The notes below the pieces were generated by a model. The model made no database searches, was not told the DNA's origin, and worked only from the letters and a program-made list of their open reading frames with translations. From assembly GCF_028858725.1 (NCBI RefSeq), contig NC_084767.1:32766895-32830894 (forward strand): DNA of 64,000 nucleotides, in the 5' to 3' direction. The stretch comes from Colius striatus. Taxonomy: Eukaryota; Chordata; Aves; Coliiformes; Coliidae. Position numbers and translations under genes: made by a program. This document shows, in pieces, positions 14,960 to 27,400 of the stretch (the first letter of the stretch is position 1; every line of letters begins with the position of its first letter).

Positions 14960-15282
14960 ATAGTTTTTATACACAAATGTTTATTTCTCAAACAAACTTC
15001 CCCTTTAAACACAAGGAATGAAATCTAAATCTTCATAAAGATGAATCCAAAACGAAATCCCTCCAGTAAATTATAATCACTGTTTTCTTGGTCACTACTG
15101 GCTTTAACTGTTTAACATCAAAAAACAAGGACATATTTAAAAAATCATGCTACTGGATTCCTAGCTCTGCCTCTGACCAGCTCTATACTGATCAACAATA
15201 TTTTAAAATTTTATATCATCAAATCTGAAGCATTGTATTGAAGAACAGCTGTGCATTAGACACAAACAACTGAACAAGAAGA
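14960..15282 (-). other. SF3B1: SF3B1 3' untranslated region (minimal form)
   Basis: Sequence between the SF3B1 stop codon and about 20 nt past the AATAAA at 14980-14985. It is AT-rich and continuous with the last coding exon, with no splice signal required. The cleavage point is estimated from the usual 10-30 nt spacing and was not observed. Confidence 0.65.
14980..14985 (-). terminator. SF3B1: Proximal polyadenylation signal of SF3B1
   Basis: AATAAA on the minus strand about 300 nt beyond the stop codon, followed by T/G-rich DNA typical of downstream elements. It is the first canonical hexamer after the stop and the best candidate for the main 3' end. Confidence 0.6.
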
Positions 15283-15441
15283 TTATAAGATGTAATCGAG
15301 TTCATAACGAATATAGGTGTTCTTATCATCATTATAGATTCTTGGATAATGTGCTATCAGAGCATCCTGTGATCCGATGTAGATTGAATTATAGATCTTC
15401 CAATAAACGTCTCTGACTTTTCTGGCAGGGTGAAACAAACC
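15283..15441 (-). CDS. SF3B1: SF3B1 exon 25 (last coding exon)
   Basis: Residues 1250-1301 and stop TAA at 15283-15285. It begins [14 protein letters not shown] and ends IRYELDYIL, the conserved C-terminus that closes the HEAT superhelix. The acceptor is TCTAG at 15442-15446. Confidence 0.97.
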   Translation of the reverse strand, partial: GLFHPARKVRDVYWKIYNSIYIGSQDALIAHYPRIYNDDKNTYIRYELDYIL

Positions 15442-18400
15442 CTAGAAAACAGAATGGAACAGAATTTATTAAAAGCTCAAGATCTAAGTGTCTGGTTTTT
15501 AATTTAATCAAGTTTTGCAAAATAAACATTTTAAAAAAGCAGTTATAGTTTCTAACATCACTTATAACAAAGATGGTACACCAAATTTTAGTCACTATCT
15601 AAATTAGCACTGTGTAACAGTCAGATTTTTTTTAATCTTTCTTTTCTGCAGGGAGAAACTCCACTGAAAGCATTTCTAATTTTGTATTCTTTTAAAATAA
15701 AAAAATAAAACCTGCTACATATTTGGTTGGAATTGAGTCCTATCTCTGGCTCTGCTAACTGTGATTTGTGCAGAGCACACCAGACAGGAATATATAAGGT
15801 AAACTATTATTAAACCTAAAAAAACCCAGCAGAATAGGAAACCTCTAGAAAAACGTTCTGTACAATAAGAATATACAAAAGTATTTGCAAAAAATAACAC
15901 ACGGTGCAAGAAACTACTTTCACCTTTCTACCAATGACTATTTTTATGCTGAGGTCCCCCCACATTTAAAAAAAAGTGAAATTCCATATCTGCAAATCAT
16001 TAATAAAATGCTGACACATTGATCTATAATTCATTTATCCCTCCTTCCCATCTGTTATATGAGTTTAGATTCTATAGCAAACACATTGAGAACTGTTATG
16101 TGCAATTACGCAGAAAAAAGAGCCTTCAGATTTTACCACCACATGCACATTTACCAAAACTGAACTGACCAGTATTGATGTAATGGTATAAATTCTGATC
16201 AAAGCACTGTTTCCTAGTGCTTCACTCTTACACCACTTTAAATGTCTTACTGTTTTTCTTGGCTAATGACAAATCATAGAATGCTAGGGATTGGAAGGGA
16301 CCTTCCTCTAGTCTAACTCCCCTTGCAGAAGCAACTCCATCTAGATCAGGTCACACAGGAACATGTCCAGGTGGGTCTTGAAGACCTCCAAGGAAGGAGA
16401 TTCCACATCCTCCCTGGGCAGCCTGTGCCACTGCTCCGTCACCCTCACAGTGAAATAGTTTTTTCTTATGTTTAAATAGGACTTTTTGTGTTCCAGCTTC
16501 TTTGCATTACTCCTTGTCCTGCCACTAGATACAACAGAAAAAAGGGATGTTCCAACTCCACTGACATCCACCATTTAGATATTTGTAAATACTAATGAGA
16601 TCCACCCCCCTCAGTCTCCTCTTCTCTAGACTAAACAGCCTCAGTTCCTGCAGCCCTTCCTAATAAGGAAAATGTTCCAGTCCCCTCATTATCTTAGTGG
16701 CCCTGCGCTGGACTCCCTCCAGAAGTTCCTGTCCCTCCTGAGCCAGGGAGCCCAGAAATGGACACATATCATGTTGATTTAATGGTAAGCCTATCCTTAA
16801 TGTCTATTCATCTCACCTGTTATTTGTTCTCATAACCCCTTGCACAGTTAATTGCCTAGTCATTAGTAAATGTCCTCAAAATTTGCGAGATGCTTTCATT
16901 TTATAAGTCACAGTGCCAGGCTATTTTAGTCAATTCATATCTTAGATTACCTGCTACTTCTAGGCAAGTTTCTCAATGTAATCAGCTATCTCACAATACA
17001 AAAATCTCTGTTTACTGTATATTTCAATCCCCAAATTCCTTGGTACAGAATGGCAAGTTTAGAGTACTTTTTAGAGACAAAAAGCCACACTGTTTTTCTT
17101 TGCTAGAAATCATCTTCAATTGACATCTTGTCTCCTGGAAGGAAGTCCTGCCTGATAATTGCTGTCTCTGCTATTCCAGCATACACAAGGACATACCTGT
17201 AAACAATACTGTAACATTCTGCAGGGACCAATAGCAACTCTGAGGCCCTCCAGAGCCCCCATAACTGCCTGAATGACATGAGGAGAGGTTTCAAACACAT
17301 TAGGCCATACATAGTTTAACAAATGATTAAGAGAATCTTCACAGCCAAACCCATAAACACCAAGAGACATGTGTTGCACCACGGCACTGGCTGTTTGTCT
17401 GTGTACAAGATCCCTGCAAAGAGAAAAACAGTCTTTTAATAAATTATGCTTAGAAACAACAAGATTGGAAAAGCACAGTTTGTCTTTCCAATAACATTTT
17501 TTTGGAAAGCACAGATATTTACTGACAGTAAGAGTCAGAGTAACAAAAATCAGTAAGTTGAAAAAACCCAAGTTTTCTGATAAATTGCTACACTCTAATT
17601 CTGCAGCAAAACTACCAACAGAAATTATTAAAAGCAGTTTGAATATAAGAAAACTTGACTCGGGATACTTTTATCATTTTAATCTTAAAAATTATTAGTA
17701 AAATAGAAGCATATAACCTCAATTATTTGCAGACAATAACTTCCAAATTATGCTTATCACTTAACATTTTCAACAAACTACAACAATATGCATATTTGCT
17801 ACCATTAAGACATAGTTATATATTTAAAATATACGACTATGGATAACAGCACCACAGATAGAAGGGTACTCACCTGTCCATTAAAGCATCTTCAAGCAAT
17901 GGTGTAACAGCATAAATGTAATCCTTTCCCATCTCTCCAATGTATTCAAACAGGAAAGAAAGAGATTTTAACACACCATTCTGGACATTCAGTTCTGGAA
18001 CTCTGTATTCATTCATGAGTGCAGGAAGCACTGTGAAAGGTGAGCATGTTTCAGCTACAATAGCAATTGCTACTGTAGTACATACTCTGTTCTGCCTTTC
18101 CTGCACTTTCAAGTTATTTAGCAACGTGGCCAATACATCATGAGGTCTGGAAGAGAAAACGTGCATCCATGTCAACAGATTCAGGGAGCATTTGGATAAA
18201 ATTAGTTTAGTTTCAAACAGCAAGTGCTAGAAAACTATGGCTTAGCCCCTAAAAAAAAAAATCAGATAACTGAGAAACCACATAAACTGTAAAATCAGCT
18301 TAAGCAACTTTATGATCTTATTTTCATAACCAACATTTTTTACTTTCTCCAGACTTTTGTTGTACTTTCTGTTCTATCTACATGAACTCTAGACAGCAGT

Positions 18401-21400
18401 AACCTCCTCACTATTACCCCATTTTCACTGGTTACTACTAACTTGTATAAAACTATATACACTGACAGAGACAAGCAACATCCTGTATAGATAAGCGCAG
18501 TTACAATATTCCTTGCTTGCTGTATCTGCATTAATGCAGAAGCATGTAATTGGTCACTTATTTCTTACTTAGCAATATGCGTAAAGATGGGAATTGTGCT
18601 TCATTCTACAGTTTGCCGATTTGAGGTATCCCCTCAGTGGCAAAAAAATTCCTTGGCAAATCAATAAATATTGATTTGGGGAAAAATAAGAGTGAGATTA
18701 AATAGTTAAAGGACAGTTTATGAAAGAACACATAGCAGGTCAGAATGCATATCACAGTATCAAAAACTCACAAGATAAACAGCTTACTACCAAATTAAGA
18801 GTCTAGCTTCACCAGTGTACAAATTCAGTTCAAAAGTGCAGCATCCTATGTTAATGAAGAACAGGTAACTGTATTATTCTACAAAATGAGTAATATCGAG
18901 TTTACACATCTGACATATTAAACGGAGAGAAGTTTGAGTATTTCTCACCACACAATCATCACTATGTTAGGTGCTGAGTAGAAGCAGATAAGCATTAAAC
19001 CAACTTACCCAATGGCTTTTGCAATATAACCAAAAGTGTTCACTGTGGCTCTTCGGATAGCTTTCTTATGAGCTTTTAATAATTCAAGCAGTTCAAAGCA
19101 GATCCTCATCCACTCTCTTGCAGAAACATATTCTGCACCTCTGAAAGGGAACAAAGTGAATTACTCCCTCAGTGATGTTAAAATTTTTTTTTTAAAAAAA
19201 GAACCCACCACATAAATTGGAGCACATATCCCTCAGCAGAGGGATATTGCTTAAGCAATTTCCTTAATTAGGTATCTGTTAAGTTACATCTTCACTCATT
19301 AACAGTGTACTCAAGCTGTACTATGTTGCGTGAATTTTAAGTCTCCATAGATGGACAAAATACTTACAAAGTGTTTGCACAATAATTACAACACGTCCAA
19401 CAGGCTGTATGCTAAATATCTTATCTCAAGCTTTATACACAATTTAAGAAATATCAAGAGATATGACAATAAACACCCAGATGCCAAACCTGATACTCAA
19501 CTTCAGCTTTTGCTACAATACTTGCCTGCACAGAGGGTCAAGTATTTTATCATGAGTCAGCTTACCGGTCTGCAATGCGCCCAACAAGATCGATACAATT
19601 TTCCTGTACTTTCTCATGTCTGTTCTTCAAAATAGGTGTAAGTCGTGGCAGCAGATCTTTGATTGGTGGTGTCATCTTGTGCATACCTATGGAGTGCAAA
19701 GAAGTATACTTAATTTTCTAATGCCTTTCCATTTTCCTCTTGAAGAGGCACTTAATCAATACACTACATACCTATAACATTCACAATAGCCTTAAGTGCA
19801 CCGAGTATGCTGCCCAGTACTTCAGGATATTCTTCACCCAGGTACTCATACAGCACAACACCCAAGTGTCCCATCAGTTTTTCCTACAACCAAGTAAAAA
19901 GATTTACAAGTTATTTTTTCCCCTCATTATTATAACCTACTACAGCAAATTTGGAAGGAGAAGTCAATACAATACCTCTTGACAAGTCTTCATGACAACT
20001 GCGGTACGAGAAATCAGGTCAGCAGCCTGCTGCCTAACTTTAGCTGATTTGTTGTTCAAACGCCACAAAACTGTACCACAGATTTGTGGCAAGTAGGGTT
20101 TAACTCTCTTGCCTAGAGCATTAACCACTGTGCCAAAACCATTCAGCATCACAGAATCCTGAGGGTAAAAACCACAAAGGAAAATCAAACCAACTGTAAC
20201 ATCACATTTCACTTAAACCTGGCATCATCTGAAACTGCAATTGTAATGCTAACATTCCAGAGCTTGTTTCTGGGTTTCATTGATTCGAGCATTGACAACT
20301 AAAAATTGATTCTAAAAATCTAGCTTAGAAGCATACATTTCTGCATCACTAACAGTAAGCCAGCTTACAACTAAACCAAACCCAAACCAATACTAAATAC
20401 CCTCGGCCATACCTCTGTGGTCTGTTCCTGAAAGGCATACAAGATGCCATCAATAAGTTGTTCTTCCAGTTTATGATCAATATCTGCTGCTCCCAGATTT
20501 CCCATTATCTTCTCAATTGTTTCCATGACCATTTTTCTGTACTGTTCGGCCTCATCTTTCAGATCATCCACAATTCTAGAAATAATTTCTGCTGCTCCAA
20601 CTTTATTTGCCAGCTCCACAGTTGTATCAACCAACTGAAATATACAAATGTTAAGTGAGCAAGCATTGTCAAAATACTACTTTCTACATCTTGAAAATAA
20701 ATGTCCCTAGACTGAAGAGGACAAAACAGCATCATGCATGTGAAGTTCACGATGAACAACTGGTTTTATGTTTAGAAATCATCCAAAGTTTTAAACAAAC
20801 AGGATGAGCAAGCCCAACGTACATAAACTCATATTCACACATGTAAAATGACTTAATGGCCTCCTGAGACACTATGAATCTTCTAGCTATGCAACTTCTA
20901 AATCATTAGTCCAAACAGAATTCAGCTACAGGACTTGGGACAAAATTAAGCATCTGGCCTGAATGAACATTTTTCTGTGGATTTTGTTCTACGGTAAGTA
21001 ATTTTCCAACTGAACAAATCAAAATACCTGTCTGTAGTTTCTTCTGTCCAATGCCATTCTATGTTGCCAGAAGTGTTTGAAAAAAGGTGGTAAGATTTCT
21101 GTTTTGATGTAATTTGCTTCAACACCATCCGTACCACAACACTGCTTTACCACCTGATGGGAAATAAAAATACAACTTTCATTCTGTGCAGGGTTTCGGA
21201 TTCCAGGAGGCAGAGGGGTGGAATCTTTCCTTTTTGTTTTAAGAGAAAGAAAAGCATACATATTCTATATTAATGCTATGCCATCAATTTGACATACCTT
21301 CAACACAATTTTTTTCATCTCTTCATCAGGAGACTGGAACTCTCTGATAAGGATTAGCATGACTTCTCTGGTATAATAGTTTGCATATTCAGCATCCATG

Positions 21401-24400
21401 AGTGGAATCAGGTAACCAATAGCCTTCAAAAACGCAGCCAAACCCTATTTAAATGCAGAAACGTGTCTCTGGTGAGTTACAGAAGACATGCTTTCACTTC
21501 AGTTCAAACTAAAGGAAGTATTTCAAACATACCTTTCCTCTGTGTTGACGTATACCCTTCCATAAAGGCTTCAGAACAGAATCAAATGACTCAATACCAT
21601 AGGGAGTAGCTGCCTCAGCCAAAGCAGCAATAGCCAAAGCACTGATTGTGCGAACCTTCTGCTGCTCATCCACCAGACCTGCAAGAGAATAGCATTTAGT
21701 ACCACTTCTTGTACTTCTTGTGACTTAAGATAAAAATAGCAAAAACAAAGGGGTAGTATAAAAGGGATTCATTATTCAGAAAACTGAACCACTATTCCTC
21801 TTCAGAGTCAGATGAACTATTTCTTGGTGTCAAAAGAACACACAAAACAAGGACCTTACTATAACTGTCTCACTGGAATACAAAAAAAATTTCCAAACAA
21901 AATATTTGCCACAGAAAGTAGAACTTACCATGCTCAATAATTTCAACCAAGCTCCTGAGATGAGGCAAGATAGCACAACCCATAAGAATAGCAATCTGCT
22001 GTACGATCTTGATGCCAGTATGCCTAGCCTGCCAGGATTTTTTGCTTTTACAGACAGCTTTCAAGAAGGGTAACAGAGAAGGAATGCCCAAAGCAGAGGC
22101 AACAACAGCAAAGGCTCGAGCTGTTGTATTTCGGACATATTCATCCATATTGTCAATATCAGGTCGCATGGTGGAGATCATTGTTGCCAAACCAGCAGCC
22201 TGAAGGAAAAACATATGAAACGTGCCAATTGGATTTATGAACAGCACAGTTGATTTCTGTCACGCCTATGAACATGCAGTTACATATAAGAAAACTCAAT
22301 GCCGTAATGAAGGATGGAACCTTACCTTAGCCAAGTTTGAAATAATTTCTCTGCCTTCCACTCTAGCATAGTAGTCTTCATCAATCAGCAGTGGTTCAAT
22401 GACAACAAGGATCTGAAAAAGATGAACAAATTAATACTTCCTTTCATTAACACTTTTCACAGTATTTCTGGCCCTACTAGATTCCATGAAACAGAGATGA
22501 TGGATCCATGGATCCAAGCTTAAAGCTTTATGATGACCAGAAACAATTTAAATCTTTATGTTCTTTTTACAGTTCTTTCTCTCTAAAGACTCTGGTCTGG
22601 AGATACTACCTAGACCATCATGCCTTAATATTATGAAGTATTATTGATCCCACTACAAAAACTTAAAGTTTGGCTTAACAAGAAATATGAAAACCAATTA
22701 TGTTAAAAAAACACAGTATCATCCTCTTCTGATACGCAAGTAAAATATACTTTTCCCAGTAAAGATATGAAAAAGCAAATAAATAATGACTTAGTAAACT
22801 GCAACAGACCTTGTGTACGTATGGTCGGACCAAGTCATCTAGCTTGTAAAGAATTCTGTCAATGACTTTGACAAGCAAGTGACGTTCCTGATCTTCAAGT
22901 GTTGGTGACATCAGCAGAGGCAGAATCTGATTAAACAACGGCCCTGCTCCAAATTCCCGAGCTTTATCAGTAATTTGTCGCAACGCAGCCTAAAGGAAAC
23001 CAAAGTCTATCAGTTAACAAAATGACACTGAACAATTACAATACAGATAGATGTTATCAAACTTAAAATGTAATTTGTGGTAACCACAAGCTTGAAAATA
23101 CTTCCTCCTACCACTGCAAAACTCTTGTTTCTAATAATTTGATGCTAATCTGTTTAAAAACAAACTCATTAAGAGAAACACTCTTATGTTAGCTCAATTT
23201 TCAGGAAAAGCATGTTCCTGGTCTACTATAGAGTAGAACCATCTGAAAAGTAGCTTACACAAAACTTCCTTGCATCTAATAATTAAAGTGTAAAAAGCAA
23301 AATCCAGAAAATTACAAAGCCCTGTAAGCAAAAAGCACTATAAATCTAGTTGCTCACAATTGTAAAAAAAAAAATAGATAAATCATATACTATTTAGTTA
23401 CTGTACAAAGATCTGAAATACTACATTACATTGCATGACAAATAAAAGGTCACACAGATATAGAAGATGAAGGAAGCACTAAGCAGATATCAAAGTTTAG
23501 GAGATTATCTTAAAGAAACCCCCATGGACAACTGAAACTAGACCCAAAACCAAATGCGTATTTTTTTTAAAATGAAGTTACATAAACGCATGTGACAATT
23601 TATCTTACCTTTCTCATAGGAGGTGTGCCGTTCTTTATTTTCAGAAGTAACTTCATTATTTTTCTCTCCTTCTGTTCTTCTGGACTTAAAGTTGATTCAT
23701 CAACATCAACCTACAAACAATAACAGACAAATAAGTAGGCATCACTGCACATTCAAAAGAAATCAGGAAACTTTAATCACCACAAGTGAAATCTCATTTA
23801 CCAGCAGTTTATCAAAGTATTGGATATCATCTGGTTTTAGGAATGGAAGATTGCCAGATGGTTGGTCATTAACGCTCTTCATAGTCCGGTCTTCAGTCTG
23901 CATGTGGAATCCAGTCATACCACCCAAAGGTGTTGGAGTTGCTGTCAGCTTGCGAGCTGGAGTGCGAATAGGTACGTAACCAGCTGGTGGGGGAAGAACC
24001 TACAGAACAAAGAACAAAACATATCTTATCCTGTCAGATGTAAAAAGAGGAAGGCATCAAATACAAAACATCACTGAACTTCTACCTTCCATTTTATTTG
24101 TTTGGGGATTGATGTGAGTGTTATTGCATATATTAGATCCCATGTTCACAGCAGTACAAACAAATCCACCATGACAGTTTGTATTCATGCTTATCTTGCA
24201 TTGAGAATATTTCAGAAGGCGGCTCACTTCCACTGCTGAGAGCATGAATCATAAACTTTGAAGTCTCTTCACAAAGTAGTAAAGAAGCACTTTATAAAAT
24301 ATGCTTTATCAACACAGCATATTTGCTGACTTAGAATTTATGGCTCTTCTGTATTTTTTTATGTTTGGTCTTAATATCTTTATCAGCCCACTCAGAGCTC

Positions 24401-27400
24401 ATTTGTGGCCTTGACAGACAATCCCAACACTGAGAACCAGAACAATGATATGTCTTTCAGATCACATTTAGTTATCCCTTTCTAATGGATTTACAATAAA
24501 TCAGTAACCAAATCAAACAAATGTCTATTATCAAAAATCAATACTTCGGGTGAAACATTCTACTTCTAGGAAAACTTGATTTAAAAAAAAATTAATTTAA
24601 CAGTTATCTCTTGAGGATAAAAAAAACCACCAAACAAAACCATCATGATCTGCTGTGTTTTAATCTGGGTGAACTACCTTATATCCTTCTGGAAACATAG
24701 CATCTAATTCTTCATCAGAAAGTGGTCTGTTTCTCTCATCAATTTCCCTCTCCCAACGCCAAGCCTGCAGTTGTTCAGGAGTCATGCTCATTATATGACC
24801 TATATTCAATTTTTTAAAAAAATAAAATAAACAAAAAAAGCATTAAAACAAGAACCTCTGTATGCAGAAGGAGATGACTTGCTTACTTAACCTTTACGTG
24901 CTCTCAAGTCAAAGCTTCCCTAGCACTTGAAATCTGTAGCCAGTAAGATATCAAACTTTTAAGGAACCTTTCATCAATTTTTTATCAACTAAATTGAACA
25001 GGAACAGACATATAACCTTCGTCTTGATTTTCCTCCAGAACTGAGTTGCTGTGGCCATTACAAATGATAAACTGAGCATATATTGACTGCATTCACACAG
25101 GTACGAGAACATGCTAGGCAGAAGTGCATTCAGAAATACAATATTAAATGTAAATGCTTCATTTCCATGGAAGTAAGGAAAGCCTTAGAGACTGGACTGG
25201 CCTTACCTGGTGTAGGGGTTGCCATGTTCATAGCTGGTGTACCAATGGGTGTCTTGCCAGGTGTCAGAACAGGAGTGCTGCCACCCATTTGGCTGGCAGG
25301 TGTTTCATCCCATCGTGACTTTCTCTTACTTGCTCCTGGTGTTGGTGTTTCACCAATGGAGTCACCACCTCTATCTGTACGAGGCGTCTCAGCCCATCCA
25401 CTGCCATGTCCCGGAGTATCTAAGCAAAAACAAAATGATTTTTACAGAAACTTGAACAAGTCAATATGGCTGCACAGGTATCAAACAGACAAACATATTA
25501 GGCAACAAAAGACTACTTTGGTGAAAATTGAAAAAACATAGGCACTATACTAAAAGCACCCAACAGAGAACTTCATTTTACAAAAAAAAAAAAAAAGCAT
25601 GTAATCTTCTTGCTGAATCTTAACATAAATAGATAAAATTCTAAAAAAACAGATAATCTAGAAATCAGACAAAGTACTCCACATACTCCCTTGACAAAAG
25701 TGTAAAGGAACAATGTGGTTTTACTGCTCTCTGATACATGAGGCCAATTCAAATCAGGCAGGTGAGAAAACACTTCCAAAACTTGTTCTGATGCTAATCG
25801 CTTAAAAAAAACCCAAAACCAGTTCAAATACAACACACAAATACACACAAACGTATCACAAAACGTATCACAAAAAGCAATGGAATGTGTGCTCCTTTAC
25901 TATGCCCTTTACACCTTAAAGTCCTATCCTGCAGTTGTCACTAGATACAGCACAAAACTTTGATCCAATTTTTGAGTGCAGGTGCTTTCTCAGCTGTGAG
26001 TTAGGCTAACAAGCAGAACTCAAAGCTTCAAACTCAGACAAAGACATCACACTAACCACTAGATGTCAGAATAGAATTATTTCTTGCTTGATTTCTGGCA
26101 CTACTACTTGAGGTGAAAAAAATCCAACACTATTAACCATTAAAAACTTAGGCCCTTTCCAGCTCGCCATAAATACCTCTTTCTGTTTTAGGTGTTTCAT
26201 CCCATCGATTTTTGCGTGCACTGGAAGTGGCACCTCCATGGCCTGGTGTGGCATGCCCCGGGGTGTCCCGTCCGGGTGTTGCAGCTCCTGCTGGTGTGTG
26301 ACTGGGAGTTGGATCCCATATCTTGGAGCCTGGGGTAGCACCAGGAGTTTCACTGCCCTTTGCACGACCTGGAGTTTCATCCCATCGCAGAGATGGTGTA
26401 TGTCCAGGAGTCTGTGCAAGACAAAACCAGAAGTATTAATCTCTCTTATCTTATTAATCTCACTTCTCTTATTAATCTCACTGCTAGGTATTCCGGGTTT
26501 TGGTATATTTATTAAGAAGCTTCTGGAATTCAAGAGGATTAGCATTAATAATATCTTCTGTAGATAAGATGACAAACATTAAGATTCCTACCTCTGCTTG
26601 ATCCCAACTGGATAATTTTTTAGGTGTAGCACCAGGAGTCTGATCAGCTGTCTGATCCCAACGCCGTTTGCGTTTTGAAGGTGGCTGAGATGCAGCTCCG
26701 TTGACAACTTTAAGCTCTCCAGCTTTAGCTTTTTCAGCTAGTTGTTGCCTAATTTCTCTCTGTTCAAGGGCACAAAAAGACAAACAGATTTCTTAAGACT
26801 GTCTCTTCAGACTATACAGATGAAAAGGTATCTTTAAAGGGGTTTTTTATGCTTTTTTTGTGGTTTTGCCCAAATAACACACAATTAGCTACTGTTTTAA
26901 TCTTAAGTTCATTCTTGTTTCAAATTCTTCTATAGTAACAGAGCAGCTATGTGTTTGGAGGGGCTGTTTTTAAATTGATTTCTTATGAAAGCCATTATTA
27001 CAACAAATTCAAAATACATGAAGAATTCTGAGTGCTATGAGTTTATGTCGCCTATATGTATACCCTAAAATCATTACACACCTGCTTCAAACAAGTTCCA
27101 CAAGTTAAAAATTAAGAAGTGGATGAGTTAGAAAATATGTTCATGTGAGTTATATCCAATGACATAAAACAGTCCTGAAATTCTTCTTTAAAATTCTGAG
27201 ATGACACTGTTAAAACAGTGCACTAACCCACACTGTTTTTCACTTATCAATGGATCCAGAAACATTAAGATTGTCAAAATCATGACCTAATTCCTCAATT
27301 AAGGTAAGTCAAGTACAGTAAATCAATGTAAATCTACAGGTCACTGAACTACAATATCTTGCTTCAACTAACAATACAGCATTGCAGCTATTACACAAAA

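Noticed and set aside
25083-25541. Plus-strand open frame of 152 codons
   Set aside because: It is the antisense shadow of SF3B1 exon 8; the TPG repeats read backwards give PGV-type repeats.
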